The notes under the pieces: model-generated
Told to the model about the DNA's origin: nothing
Seen by the model: the letters and a program-made list of their open reading frames with translations, nothing else
The model's database searches: none
Part shown: positions 1-12,955 of the stretch, one piece after another
How the letters are laid out: the number at the start of each line of letters is the position of its first letter
Numbering within the stretch: the stretch's first letter is position 1
Position numbers and translations under genes: made by a program
Source: Elgaria multicarinata webbii
Lineage: Eukaryota; Chordata; Lepidosauria; Squamata; Anguidae
Assembly: GCF_023053635.1 (NCBI RefSeq)
Contig: NC_086172.1
Span: forward strand, 127,571,681-127,635,680
Length of the DNA: 64,000 nucleotides
Direction: 5' to 3'

Positions 1-1079
1 ATGATCATGGCAGTTTTAATTTTCAATCCCTGTCCAAATAATGGCTAAAAGGAAATTTGCCTTTAAAAGATTATATCAAAATGTAACTTATAAGAACAAA
101 AAGACTTTTTTTCCTCCCAAATATTAATATTAAGATATCAGTTCTTAACACATTTCCCCTGTACACTGCCTTCTGTCTCTCAATCCGACAGTTTGACCCA
201 ATTTGTACAATTGTGCTAGTTGCCATACTTTTAATAACTCATTAACAAATGTAGGTGTGCTTAGTTTTTAGCTACAACAGTTTTAGCTACAGCGGAGATA
301 TATATATATATATATATATTCTATTCAGCCAAAGGCCCTTCAAGGCAGCTATGTTAAAATAAGATAAGCAACAACTGAAACAATTAAGAATAGTAAACCA
401 AAGCAATCAAATAAGCAGAAGAGCACTACTGGAACCAGCAGGAAGGAAAGAAAATACAGCAGCAAATGGGAGGAAGACTTCTTCCAGTCACACAGCTCCA
501 AATGGTCTCTAGAATAACAAATCATCCTATGGCTGTCACTGGAAGGTCAACAGTGAAGGAATGGCATGAGCATCCCCAGAAGAGAGTGACAGAGGTTTGA
601 CACCATTGAAATGGCAATCAAGCTCTAACCTGCCCTTGAAGCACCAAAACAGTGCAACGTTAAATCCCCTCCCACGTCAGTTTGAAGCCCTACTCCCCAT
701 ACTATTAGCCAAATAGGGCTACTACAAAGTAGAAAAGGAACCCTGTTTTACCAGCGGCTACTGCCAATGCGGGGGGAGGAATGGGGGGAAGGGATGGCTC
801 CACCCCTTGACCAGGACAGTCAAGTCACAGACACACCCCTAGACATGCCTAGTATGCAGGATTTAATTCAGGAGAACAGGGAACACTGTAGCGGAATCTC
901 ACAAGAGATTAAGGGGAAAAGACACACTAAAAGGACTTTGCGAAAATGAGCCTTTTTGAGAGGGAAGCTGCATGGTTGCTGTGGACTGGTGACAATGTCA
1001 TGCATTGTGAAATGCCCTGATGTGCTCTCGCTCCACACTAAATCACCCATGTAGATTGGGTCTAAGTTTCAAAATAACA
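1..1079. other. Gene-free flank
   Basis: No exon, RNA gene or long open frame is recognisable here. A short TA repeat lies at about 298-320. The short frames on both strands look like chance. In human, the neighbour on this side of DCAF4 is DPF3 transcribed away from it, but no DPF3 exon was recognised. Confidence 0.5.
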
Positions 1080-1530
1080 CTAACCCAAGAGGCTTTTTAA
1101 CCTATGGCTTGTTGAATTCTGAGTTGTGACGTACGAACCCAGCTACAATAACAAATCATGGTTTGTTACCCATGAGCAACCCAGAAAGAGAACCCATGGT
1201 TTTTAATTGGGTTGTGAACTGTGGGTTGTTTAAACCATGGGTTATCATTATGTGTGAATCCAGAACTGTGGGTTGTCATGGGTTGTTTCTCCAGGCTACA
1301 GAGGTGACAGACAAGAGTGGCACTGAAGTACTAGCTGCTCTACATGCCAGTACTTCAGTGCAACAAAGACATCTGGGATTCAGGGAGGAAGTGGGCAAAG
1401 GAGAAAGGAAACAAATTGAGGGATTGAGAAAACAAACTATGGTTTGTTCAGTTGTCTGCCAGACAAACCCTGGGTAGAACAACAAACCAAGAGTTAACCA
1501 CTGGTTAAGATTATGTGCAAACCAGGCCAC
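1080..1530. repeat. Foldback repeat rich in AACCCATGG-type words
   Basis: Short words such as AACCCATGGTT and their reverse complements recur in both orientations, as expected of a decayed palindromic DNA element. Similar words recur near 3905-4080, 35243-35521 and 59790-60000. The ends and target duplication are not clear, so the class is uncertain. Confidence 0.4.
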
Positions 1531-1898
1531 TGAATTTTATGTTTTTATAATCTCAAGATCTATTTCCTGGGCAATCATAACCAATGCAGGCCCCATCAGT
1601 GAATATGTATTCAGGATTTTTTGTCCAAATATGCATCTATTTACACTTACTTGTGTTAAACATCCTTTGCCATTTTGTTGCCCATTCACCTAATCTGAAG
1701 AGACCCTTTTGGAGCTGTTGGCAGTCTTCTTGGCATTTTGATCATTGTGAATAATTTGGTCTCATCTGCAAACTTGGCTCACTGCTTATCCCCAAAACCA
1801 GATAAGTCATGAATAAATTAAATAGCACTGGATCCAATACAGATCCTTGCATTTTATATTTTCTGATCTGTAAGCTATGCCCCTAAATATTCTATAAG

Positions 1899-1921
1899 TG
1901 TGTGTGTGTGTGTGTGTGTGT
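1899..1921 (+). repeat. TG dinucleotide microsatellite
   Basis: About 11 uninterrupted TG units, directly upstream of the L1 insertion. Confidence 0.9.
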
Positions 1922-1985
1922 TATAGTAATTCATATTCAGGGGACTTATTTCTGAAAATGATAAATCATCTAAAAAAACAGAGAA

Positions 1986-3116
1986 TTTGAAGAAAGAATT
2001 GGAGAAAGATTTAAGGGAAAAGGGAATAAATAAATTAAAAGATTGGATGAAGGAAATGGATAAAGACAAAATAAAAGAGTTAGTAAGAGAGAGGCGAAAT
2101 GTTTGGATGGAAGCACCACAACTAGAACAATGGACAAAAAAGTGGAAAGAGGAAAATATAGAGTGTAGAGAATGTACAGAAATGGAAAGGTTGATTTTAC
2201 AAAGAGAAAACAAAAATGGAAAGTTAGTTGGTAGGGGTATAATGAGTGCAGTGTATAAGATACTAATGAGCATGGAAAAACAACAAGAACATATTAAAAT
2301 GATATGGGACCAAGATATGGTAGGACAGTTAAGTGGTCAAGAGTGGGGGAAGATATGGAGTCAACGTATATTAAAGAGTATGTCAACAAGAATAAAAGAA
2401 AATTACTACAAATTAGTATGGAGGAGGTATTTAACACCAGTAAGATTACACCAGATAGATAAGAAATATTCAGTAAATTGTTGGAGAGGGTGTCAGGAAA
2501 TAGGTATGTATTTTCATATGTGGTGGGATTGTAAAAATATTCAGAAGTTTTGGCAAATGGTATTTAAAGAAATAAATGAAATAATGGGATGGAAGGTAGA
2601 AATAAGCCCAAAGATAGCATTGTTATCAATATATGAAGGGGTCCAATGTACGCAGAATAGTAAAGAATTAATAACTAATTTACTAACAGCAGCTAGACTG
2701 ATAATTGCTAGGAATTGGAAAGAACAAAGAGAATATAAAATAGAAGAATGGTATAAAGAAGTTTGGGATATTGCTATTAATGATAGGCTAATGGGGTGTA
2801 TGAAAGTAAAGAAAGGAATATTAAAGCGGAATGATTTTGAGGAGATTTGGAAACCATTTGTTAAATTTGTATTAGGAAAAGGGAAAGGGTGTAAACCGTC
2901 ACAAGATGTGTTACAATTTTGGAGTGGAGAATAATGGTCCCAGGGGGTGGGTTGCACCTTTTATTATTGTCATTTTTATTATGGTTGTTGTTGTTATTAG
3001 ATTATTGTATTAAGTAGGGTTTTTTCTTTGTTCTTTATCGTTATTATTGTAGGGTAATGAGTTGATGTGTGGAGATTATCGTAATTATTTTTTAAAAAAT
3101 TAAAAATTAAAAAACC
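1986..3116 (+). mobile_element. 5'-truncated L1 LINE with open ORF2 C-terminus
   Basis: A reading frame of 315 codons (1987-2934) runs without a stop and encodes the C-terminal part of an L1 ORF2 protein. The typical region with CW-RGC, H-WW-C and FW (about 2479-2556) resembles the cysteine-rich end of L1 ORF2. The reverse transcriptase and endonuclease domains are absent, so this is a dead 5'-truncated copy. A 3' UTR of about 180 bp ends in an A-rich tail. The 12-base word AAAAACAGAGAA stands on both sides (1974-1985 and 3117-3128) and is read as the target-site duplication. The open frame and near-intact duplication suggest a fairly young insertion. Confidence 0.88.
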
Positions 3117-3199
3117 AAAAACAGAGAAGTATTACCCATGTTCACATACAGGACAAAGAAGAAGGAGGTGTACAGGTGTGTATATATTCACGCACAGTT

Positions 3200-3300
3200 G
3201 CATATTGTTTTTAATGTTTTTAATTTTTGTAAACTGGCCCAGAAAGCTTCAACTATGAGGCAGTATAAAAATGTAAATAATAATAACAACAACATCAACA
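3200..3300 (+). repeat. L2/CR1-like LINE tail (CCGCCCAGAGAGC type), diverged
   Basis: Diverged copy of a tail seen repeatedly in this window: text like AAACTGGCCCAGAAAGCTT, then GGCAGTATAAAAATG, then an A/T-rich microsatellite. The class is inferred from the better copy at 8590-8994, where the tail follows LINE coding sequence. Confidence 0.6.
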
Positions 3301-6300
3301 ACATATATTTGAGTATACAAGATTCCCTGCACATCCATTGCATTCCAGTCCTCTTTCTCTCTGTGTGTATATACACGTACAAACACTTAGCCATTCAAAT
3401 GTGTTTGTATGTGTGTTCATGCACATGAAAACCAGTTTACTTGGTTGATGTCCACAGAAATTGTAACAGACTAAGGAAAAGGCTATGTTTTGGATTCAGA
3501 CCATTTGAGTCAGCTAAATTTGAGAGCCGTAAACTTCCCCATGAATAATGGATAGAAAATTAGAGACAAAAAACCCTCTGAAAGCCATTCCCTCCTTTAC
3601 AAATCTGTCAAATCCCCATGTCTAGGTTCCACATTTCCCAGTCAAGAGCTGATGTAACTGTCAAGAGTTTTCTACAGAACACCAATAAGATTGTAATAAA
3701 TAGCACGGGAAATCTCTGTGTTTTGTTAAATTTTTCTTGTATTAAGGACTTCATGTTAACTGCTTTGCTAAACATATTAGTTAGTATCCAATGTTACTCC
3801 TACTTAGAGTAGTCCCATTTAGATGAAATTCATTTCAATAGGTCTACTCTAAGTAGCACTTATCTTAGATACTATCCAGTGATTAGTTTTAAGGGTTGTG
3901 AGAGACAGGGCCCCAGTTTGCACACACAAATAACCTGCAGTTTGTTAACCATGGGTTATTCAGAAGCCAGCTGGCTCCCACCTGCTCTCTAGATTCCACT
4001 GCACTAAAGAACCAAGGGATGCCCATCCTTGGGTTGTTCCCCATGATGTACAAACCCAAAACTTTATGGGAATTTTATTTTATTTTATTTTTTAAATGTT
4101 AAAAGGCATCATCTAAGAATCCACATTCTTTGTGTATTCTCAGTTAGGCGATTGCCTTCCTTTCTATAGCTTTTTATAGCTAATTATCAGCTTCCTTTCT
4201 ATAGCTGATAATTACTTCTATGGAGTAATGGCATTTATGTCAACTTCACTACCGCAGCCCTGATGCAACATTGATAAGTGTACAACTGTAACTGAGACAT
4301 GGGAGAGGCTTGTGGGGAGTGGGGCGGGGGAAGCTTGTGTGCATCATTTTCCTCATCTCTAATTCCAGCCATTCCAGCTGCTAATCTCATACAATTCAAC
4401 GGAATGGCGAAATTGACTAGAGAGGCTGTTAAGCAGATGATCAGTCAACCCACACTGGAGCTTTTTTTGGGATAGCCCTGAAATAGTGATGGCACTGTAT
4501 ATAATCCATGTGCAAAGGATGGGAAGAGGTAACCAAAGAGGGATCATTTTTGTGTTTTGAAACAATTGCCAGTTATGAACTTGTTAGGGGGAATACCCAA
4601 CCTATAAAGGAAAGGGGAGAGAGAGAATTTCTGAAATATGACTTTGCTGTGGTCCAACCCACACATACACAGCCCTTTCGTGTTACAGTAAGGCACTGTT
4701 CAGCCTTGTAAGCCTTTTTATTATTATTAAAAATTGTAATATAAACCACAGTACCCCGAAGAGAGCAGGCAATGGGGGAATGGCAGGGGGTTTGCAAAGA
4801 GATGTGTCTTGCATTGTACATCCCCAGTAATCTCATAGGTCTCTTAACACCCACATAGCCACCTTTCATAGAACAGGAGTGCAGAGGAAATGCGAGCTAG
4901 TGGACTAGACCACCACATTTTCCTAGCAAAACTAGATTGTATTTTGAACACCAGGAAAATGTAATTTCGCTGCTACAGCAGCATTTGTTTGAGGAAGGGT
5001 AATTGCATGCCTGGCACCAACTTAGAAATTGATGTGCATTCATTGCTCCCCCACTACACCAAAAAAAAAGAGAGAGAAAGTGCTGTCTTCATGGGGCCCC
5101 AAGGTTTTATTATGCAAAAAGCTCCAAGGAGAACTCTTGCCTGGAACCAGAGTAGCTGAAGACATGGAACCATAGCCAGAATGGGTGCCAACTAACCCAT
5201 TATTGAAGGTCTGCGCATAACCCGCCATCTATGGGCCACAGCAGAGAAACTGACACTTTCCCCTGTATGGGTCAAAGCAAATCTTACACAGAGAACAGGA
5301 TGGCTTCTTGCAGGCACACCAGGGGGACAGCATCCAGTTGCTTCGCCGCATGATGATATTTTACAACAGGAACTATTTCATTTCATGTAAGACATTAGCT
5401 GACCCTGACCCTTTAGCAGAGGGCTGAGAAAATTGTGGTTGCCCATCAGTTCTAGCCAGCATAGCCAATGGTGAGAGATGATGGTGGCTGTAGCCTAAAA
5501 TATCTGAAGGGCCCTAGGAATACTTTAACTGTGAACACAGTTTTTTCTCGGAGGGCCTGCAAAGGAAGACCTGAACCTTGCAGATGTTTTGTTATTGATC
5601 AGGATCATGTCCCATTTTATTTATCTGATGCTCTACAGACGACTCACATGTGCTGTTGCTTGTCAACTCTTCTTTCCCTTTCCTTTGATCTCTATCAGTA
5701 GATCAACTGATCTACTTAAACTCTAAGACTTAGAGCGAAGACAGTAACACGTCAAGTGCCACAGCCTCAACACGACCAGGTCCTCCTTGCAGATACAGGT
5801 GAAGTCACCTCCATTTTTCAAGAGTAGCTAAGAAGATCCGCAATATAAATAGACACTACTTACCCACTTGGTACAACTGCAGGAGCCGCATTCTTCAAGC
5901 TGAGCCATAATTTTCTTTTTAAACAGGTTTACTTCAGCTACAGTTGTACTTGCTGGATACCTCAAGGCTATCAGTGCCTGCTCAGCATATTCCAAGACTG
6001 ATTTTAATCTCGCAGTTTACACTAATCCCTTAAATTCTGGCACTGAGGATTTCGCTTTTGAAGGTAAATGAAAATGGAGTCAGATATGTTCCATTTTTTT
6101 TATTATTTTTAACGAATCAAGCAAATAAAGAAAGCAGAATTTCAGTGTGCTTTCATTGTAAGCTTCTAAGCACACAAGTAAAGGCTTATAATGCAAATCA
6201 TAAATATAAAACCTGTATTGGCCAGGATAGTCAATCTCATTACACGTCACTCTTCCACTATCTCTTCTGCATACAAACCATCAGAAGCTAACGTAGATGT

Positions 6301-7059
6301 GCTGCCTCTCTCCTCAGAGATGGTTCGTGGTTTTCTTGCCAACCCAGGCAAAGAATTGGCCACACCAACCAGAAAGCCTAGATTCACACCCTGCTTTTGG
6401 CATAAATTATGCCAAACCAGGCTGGTGTTCAGGCTCTTCCTTGTTAGTGATGTTTTGCCCATTAGACCACTCTGACTTGGTAAGGAAGTGCTGCAGAGTA
6501 CCTGTCAAGAACTATTATGAAATTCTCAGTGACAGGCCAGTCTGATAGGACGTATGCTGCAGGGCTCAGCACTATTTTTGCTGCTGACCCTGATGCAACA
6601 TTGGTACACTGTTGGGAAGGATCCTTAGCAGAACCCTTATCAGACTCTAGGCGGTTCTTCAGAGCCAAAGAAACACAGTCAAAGACACCGAGGCCGCTTC
6701 TAATCTTGTAATGGTTTATGGGACACCACTTTGATTCTCAGGGTCCTGATAGAGTATTTCTCATTTACACGAAGGGGGTGTCTCTATGCCCTATTCACCC
6801 CATAGTGGCTGTGCAGTGGCACTATGTTGTTTGTAGAACGTACCTGCCAATTCGCAGCCACAACTGGCTTTCCCCCCTGAAACTGTGCTTTTTGAAAGTG
6901 TCGATTTACTGCAACTTTTCCCTTTGCTCTGAGGTCACCACGTTGTTTCTTTGTGCGTCAGTGGTGGCCTCAGTTCAGGTTATGAGTGGATGTAGCACAG
7001 GCATGCAGTGCAGGGGGGTGGGCTTGACAGCATATACAGAGTTTTTTTAACTGACACAG
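3301..7059. other. Intergenic, no gene seen
   Basis: No exon is recognisable. A small hairpin-type repeat lies near 3775-3880, with two opposed copies of a word like CCTACTTAGAGTAG. A diverged foldback lies near 3905-4080. The remaining sequence shows no signal I can name. Confidence 0.45.
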
Positions 7060-7222
7060 AATAGTTGTTTTAAATGGATATTGCTGGTTTTATGCTTCTG
7101 ATGGTTTAAAATATCTGTATATTTGTTTTTAACGTTCACTGTTTTTAACTTTTGTAAACCGCCCAGAGAGTTTTGGCTATGGGGCGGTATATAAATGTAA
7201 TAAATAAAATAAATAAATAAAT
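7060..7222 (+). repeat. L2/CR1-like LINE tail (CCGCCCAGAGAG type)
   Basis: Good copy of the recurrent LINE 3' tail: TTTGTAAACCGCCCAGAGAG, then GGGCGGTATATAAATG, then TAAA repeats. Only the 3' end is present. Confidence 0.75.
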
Positions 7223-7607
7223 TGACAAGCCTAATAGCTGCCAGCACTGCGGCTTTTCTGGCCAGATAGCCCGAGCTCCCTCCTGTATTTATCATTTCTG
7301 CCTTGCAGCAGCCTGTGGGGTTTTGAGGGAATCAGTTATCAACATGGCAGTGTATAGACCTGACACAAGGTGAGTGAAAAACAAAGCAAATGCACATCTT
7401 TTTGTATTAAAACTTTAAAATTGGTCTAGGTACAGACAAACACAACTTTCTCAGGTTATCAGAAAGCCAGGCCTTCTGAAGGAGCTTCTTAAATGTAACT
7501 ACCAAGACCAGTACTGCAACTATCTGAAGTCTATCAGTATGTATGGATACACCGAGACGTTGTACATGCAGCCTGGGCCTATGCATGCTTACTCTTAAAA
7601 TGTCTTA

Positions 7608-7743
7608 GGCCCTTTCTATACCTAAGGATTATCCCAGGAAAATGGAGGGATCATCCCTGCCTGCTGCTGGGATCCCCTGTGTGTCATTTGCATGCACAGG
7701 GATGATCCCGGGACAATCCCTGGAAAAAAGGCAGGTGTAGGCC
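7608..7743. mobile_element. Short palindromic DNA element (GGATGATCCC family)
   Basis: About 136 bp with terminal GGCC and several opposed copies of GGGATCATCCC-like words inside. The same words occur in the elements at 15744-16252 and 21872-22000, so the three are read as one MITE family. The termini are the most diverged of the three. Confidence 0.6.
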
Positions 7744-8589
7744 ATAGCATCACATGGGTTTATTCACAAATGCACAGGATTTCATTAATCTGAAATCCTA
7801 TACCCAAGCACCAACTCATAAGTCCCGGGAACCCAGTGGATAGAAGTATCAGGTTGCTTAAGTAGATAAAACCCCAATGTATTGATATTGAATGTATTGA
7901 GCAACAAAGAAGACAATTGGAAGGGACAAAAGCACTATGTTTATATCACTTCCATTCTATATTCAGAGTCTTAACTTTGAAGTGATGCTGTGATAAAGAA
8001 TCACACCTCTTCCCTACCATCCTACAAATACTGCCAGTATAAAAAATGATAAATCTATCCATAAGATATAAGGCAGTAACAATTCACATGCTGCATCTTC
8101 ACACAAAGCCTATAACTTTTATCACTTCATTGCCGTCCTTACTTTCACCAATCTACTCAAACTATCTACGCACAAATTAACTACTTAGCAGTTCTTTCTA
8201 TTAGAATTGAACACATGTTTCAAGCAAAACTTTTGATTCCAATAAGATGTTCTTAAGATCTAATAGATACCTTAGGAGAATTTTTTGAGCCAACTTGTAC
8301 TTTTTGTAATAAGAAGGTGCGAGGGTGGGGTGGGGAGAAAAGACTCTGTGGGAACGGGATCCTCTTTGTTTTGACACTTTAAATGCACCTGGACTAACAG
8401 AATATATCCCTGAAAAAGACAAGCTATATTTGCTCTGGAACAGTGGTGTAGCGGTAAATGTTGAAGTGCAGGTTCTCATCAATACTCTGAATTACAAAAC
8501 AGAATGTACATTGTTGCTGTGGAAATTTAATCCCCATAACCCAACTCCTGTGAGGATTGCAACTAAGCTCAGAGGGAACAGAGGAGAAT

Positions 8590-8994
8590 GAAGGGGGTGA
8601 CAGATGAACCCCTGCCAAAGGAAGTGAGGCAGGTGGCTACTAGGAGGAGGGCTTTCTCCGCTGTGGCACCCCGGTTGTGGAATGAGCTCCCCAGAGAGGT
8701 CCGCCTGGCGCCTACACTGTACTCCTTTCGTCGCCAGCTGAAGACCTTTTTATTCACTCAGTATTTTAACACTTAATTTTAACTTAAATTTAAATTATAC
8801 TGTTTTAACTCTGTATTTTAACCTTATATCAATTTTGCTGCGTGGTTTTATCCTGGTTGTGCTTTTTATACTGTATTTTGTATTTGTGTTTTTAACCTGT
8901 TGGTTGTTTTATGATGGTTTTAATTTTTGTGAACCGCCCAGAGAGCTTCGACTATTGGGCGGTATAAAAATGTAATAAATAAATAAATAAATGA
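8590..8994 (+). mobile_element. L2-like LINE 3' end with ORF2 C-terminus
   Basis: A frame of about 62 codons (to 8776) contains the AFSAVAPRLWNELP and LKTFLF words typical of the C-terminus of L2/CR1-clade LINE proteins. It is followed by a 3' UTR with the CCGCCCAGAGAGC...GGGCGGTATA tail and TAAA repeats. This copy links the tail fragments elsewhere in the window to an L2/CR1-clade LINE. Confidence 0.82.
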
Positions 8995-9600
8995 TGTCAG
9001 CATCCCTGCCAATAAAAAAGTGCTGTCCCTGTGTCCCTGGGGCTGTCTATATGTGGGGAAAGCCCTGCAGTGCGTATGGATCTGTGCTGTGTCAATTACA
9101 TGATGCAGATGCAGCCTCGCAGCCACAGCAGGGCTTTCCCGCAAAGCTGTGCATTGAAAAAGTCAGGGACTTACCCCGACTTTTTCAATGGGAGCCAGGT
9201 TAGTACAGCTCTTCCACCATCTGTCATTGATCTGGGGCCAATCCAGGGCAGGGGGGTATCTGGTGGAAAGCGACTGGCAATTGGTCACCTTCCACCAGGA
9301 AGAGGGCGGGGGGGTGGCTACGGTACCTGGATGGCCATTGGGGGGGGACCCGCTCCCTTCTCGGCATTGGGATTACCTGACACTACCATGGGAGAGGAAA
9401 ACTGCGGGGATTCTGAGGGAGGCGGCACCAACTTGGCACCGTGAAGACAGCCCCTCTGTGAGCGCTGGCTCCACTACATCGCTGTTCTGGAACCCCTTCA
9501 TTGCTGCGACACTGCAGAGCAGACCCTGTGAGTCTGAGAGACCGGTGATGTTTCGGTAGGGATGGTTGAGGCATTTGATCAGTTCATATTCTGCTATGAA
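8995..9600. repeat. GC-rich stretch, possible foldback element
   Basis: This stretch is richer in G and C than its surroundings, with G runs around 9300-9350. It holds opposed copies of words such as GGAAAGCCCTGC and GCAGGGCTTTCC near 9058-9140, and an inverted GTCAGGGACTTACCCCGAC-like pair. A related text (AAAAAGTCAGGGTAAG) occurs near 14110. No gene is recognised; overlapping frames of up to 137 codons have no familiar content. Confidence 0.4.
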
Positions 9601-9667
9601 CTGACCTAATCCGCACCTCCCAGATTAATGTGTGGATCAGAAATTATCCTCCACATAGTTTATCGCA

Positions 9668-9780
9668 GGCTTCCCCAACCTGGTGCCCTCCTGATGTTTT
9701 GGACTACAACTCTCAGCTAGCCATACTAACTAGGGGATTCAAGGAGTTGCAGTCCAACACTAGTGTTGGGAAAGCTGGCT
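9668..9780. mobile_element. Palindromic hAT-like MITE (CTTCCCCAACCTGG family)
   Basis: Starts with CTTCCCCAACCTGGTG, contains the two opposed words GGACTACAACT and AGTTGCAGTCC, and ends in GGGAAAGCTGGCT. Seven or more copies lie in this window; the copy at 37170-37303 shows an 8 bp target duplication that supports the hAT class. Confidence 0.75.
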
Positions 9781-10604
9781 GATAGTAATAATTAGTAATA
9801 GTAATTAATAGTAATAATTAATAATTAGTAATAATTAATAATATAAAAGACACCTTTCCCATCTTTTCTGTGTGTGTGTTTGTGTGTATGCGCATGGGCA
9901 TGGGCAGTCATCTTTCCCCCATACAATGACCCTGAGAGGGATACCTATTGCCATCCCATGGCAATTTGTGGCCACATTTTGAATTAATGTGGGTTGGCAA
10001 AGATGACCACTGGGCTTTCTAATGGCTTTTGGAGCAGCTTTTATCTATCCAACAAAATAAAACAAAAGGATGGGACGTTTTTAAGAGGCAGGGTTTGAAC
10101 CATCTCATATTAATTTAAGTATGCATTTTCACACAGACCTTTTTTTTTTTCAAATTGCAAATTAAACTGGAAACAGGATGGACTGGATTTAGGCATGAAC
10201 ACATATTCAAGTAATATGAGCCGGAAACAGCCTGATCCTGTCCATTGCTATGTTCCTGTAGCTGCCTAAATCTCAATATGGATGGAGAGGGCACCACTCC
10301 AGGTTGGATTCCCTGGAGCATGTAGGATCTGTATTTGATCAAAGTAAAGTCATGCAGCCAAAAGTGAATTCATTCCTGATGGCCTTGAGGGTTTGCCCTT
10401 CAGAGGAGCTGCTGAGCACGCAGAGCAACAAGGCCTGGTTGCTCCTATGTGGTCATCCATTCACACGTAAAGGCACCTCGGATTGGATGGAGATGACCTG
10501 AGCTGCAATTTGGCCACTCAATTTGTTTGCCATGACCCCCAGCCAATATATCAACCTTAGAACTTTTCTACACAAGACTGGTAATCAGCTGTTAATCGGC
10601 TGTA

Positions 10605-11960
10605 TCTACTTTCAAAGCTCCATCTGATGAGCGTTTTATGGCACGCTCATTACTGGGCACTCACGGAGTTTGCTCAGGTCCCTCACATGACATTGTCTGC
10701 CTCCCGCACGCCTTCTGCCCCTTCTGGCCTTCCTTTCACAACAACAAAAAACCTGGTTAAGTCCGATATTTTTTTAAACTCGGAATTGCTGTTTTCTTCT
10801 TCTGTGTGCAGGAGAAGCAGCGCCATTAGAACAGCGGACTCAATGGGCCTCATGCTCATTGTACACTTCCTCTTTTGAAAGAGGAAGCAACTGCGGAAGG
10901 AAAACACGGGCGGAGAAGTGATGGTAGGGAGCGTGTGTGTGTCCCCTCCCCCCCATTTCCAGTGTGATAGAGCTCTTAAGAGAGTTTTCACTTTTCAGAC
11001 AGGAGGGAAATCGTATGGCTGGGAAGCATGGTCATAGCGGCAAAGACGATTTAACAGGGACAATACTGATTTGCACATGGGGTTGGCGGAGGCGGACCTC
11101 TGAAGATGCAGACTTCTGAACAAGCAGACTTTTGAACTTGCGAAGAATCAGCGCTTAGCAATGGGATGGGGGCTGCTCTGCACGTGCCTCCCAGAAAAAA
11201 ATTAGCTCTTTCTATTCAATCACACACACACAGGAGAGAAGTGTAACCCCCTTCAACACAATCCCCTCTCCCAGTGATTACACAAACAAGAAAAGTGTTA
11301 CTATTGCTTTTACAGGGGCAATACTGACTTGCATGGGGGCGGGGTGGGGGCAGATCTCCAAAGATGCAGACTTCTGAACTCATGAAGAAGTGTTTCATTT
11401 CACACCATAGGGGTGGACAACCCATAACATTTTGCCAAGCTCCACCCACCCTTGCAAACAGCATATAGCATTATGCATAAAAAAATCTGGCTGTATAAAG
11501 ACCCCATTTAAAGAAGACCCCATCTGGAACAGGAAGAAGAGGTAAATTGCGGGAGAAAATACCCCGTACTCACAGATCTTTCCTAGCCCTGCTAACCTGA
11601 GATAGAAAGCTCCATCACACCTTGGAAGAAACACCGGCTAACGCTAGCTACCATCGCTTCTCCATGGACACTCAGTTACTTCCTGTTTTCAACAGGAAGT
11701 AAACAAGGTGCACAAGGGCCATTCAGTCCCTCGTTGTGAACACGCTGCTTCTCCCACACACAGCAGGAGAGAGCAGCAACTTTGGTTTAAAAAAGTTTTC
11801 GAAGTTTTTCTGGTTTTTCTTGCGGCAAAAGGAAGACCAGAAGGGGCAGAAGGGGCGTGAGAGGCAGATGACGTCATGTGAGCTACGTCCAAGGAATCCG
11901 TGAGTGCCCAGTAACAAGCGTGCAATAAAACACTCGTCGGATGAAGCTTAAATTTTGCAC
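10605..11960. mobile_element. Large foldback DNA transposon with about 320 bp inverted arms
   Basis: The left arm (about 10610-10950) and the right arm (about 11630-11957) are inverted copies of each other. Shared words include ACTGGGCACTCACGGA at 10649 and its complement near 11896. CCCCTTCTGGCCTTCC and its diverged complement are also shared. The centre holds two direct copies of an approximately 80 bp module (near 11040-11120 and 11310-11385) containing AATACTGA and AGATGCAGACTTCTGAAC. Open frames in the two arms give similar peptides only because the arms match. No transposase is seen, so the element is non-autonomous. Outer ends and target duplication are uncertain. Confidence 0.75.
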
Positions 11961-12614
11961 TAGGACATTCAGCCATCTTACTGATCTGAACCCAGGACCC
12001 TGGCAGCCTAAGTGAGAATCGTACAAACCAGGCTTGCCTTTTAACCTACCAACGAAACGTGCTGCATTTTCTGCAGGTGAAAGGCACTTAGTCATCAAGT
12101 CTGCACAAGCATTGGAGGACGTGCTGCAAGACTCCTCACTCTATTTATACATTTGGAACAATTCACCACCTAATGCTTTCCCTGGGTAAATAAACGCCCA
12201 CTGCCTGAAATGGATTCCGCGTTTCCAGAGCCCCGAGGTTGCACACCAAGGGTCAGCCTGCAAAGCACCGTGCCAAAGATGTGCAGCTGTTTCCCTCGCT
12301 CAGCCGCCGCCTGCACTTATGGAGCATGGGAATTCCGCTTGTCTTCCAAATCCCAATGTAAGCATATTATATTCAAAAGCACCCTGGCAGGAGCCCAGCC
12401 TGCAGCACTGACAGCAACTCCACTCAGACTCCTGTGTGGCACAACAACATTGGTGCAATCAGGGGCAGCCCCTTCTGCCTGGCTATGAGAGCTTAACCCT
12501 TCCCTTTCACGTCCCTTTTCTCATAAAACCCCTCAACACCCCATTCCCTGCCAACTTCCAGGTACTTTACCCACGCAGGGCTCCAGATCTGTGTCTGTGA
12601 GGTAAACACAGCCT

Positions 12615-12765
12615 GTAGGGTGACCATCCATATGGAAAGGAGAACTGGGCCCCTGTAACTTTTAACAGTTGTATAGAAAAGGGAATTTCAGCAGGGCTGC
12701 AGGAGCCCTGCCCTCTTGGCCAGGTAGAATAGAGGGCAGGGCTCCTGCAGCTTTAGCTTCTCATG
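12615..12765 (+). mobile_element. Truncated hAT-like element (TAGGGTGACC family)
   Basis: Begins with TAGGGTGACCATCC and keeps the internal AAAAGGGAATTTCAGCAGG and an inverted GCAGGAGCCCTGCCCTC pair found in the full copies at 29437-29757 and 50039-50317. The right terminus is missing. Confidence 0.7.
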
Positions 12766-12903
12766 TACCTCTAAAAAACACACATCAATGAGTGGAAAGA
12801 AAAACTTCAGACAATACATGAAACACAGAAGGAACAGATTTAACAAAATCCATACATACCTACTTGTAAGGAAACTTTGGCTTGTTTATCTACATAAGCA
12901 ATA

Positions 12904-12905
<2 letters not shown>

Positions 12906-12953
<48 letters not shown>
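12906..12953 (+). repeat. TG dinucleotide microsatellite
   Basis: About 24 uninterrupted TG units. Confidence 0.95.

Positions 12954-12955
<2 letters not shown>

Noticed and set aside
10627-11976. Similar frames near 10627-10878 (+) and 11689-11976 (-)
   Set aside because: They are the two arms of the foldback transposon, not a gene pair.
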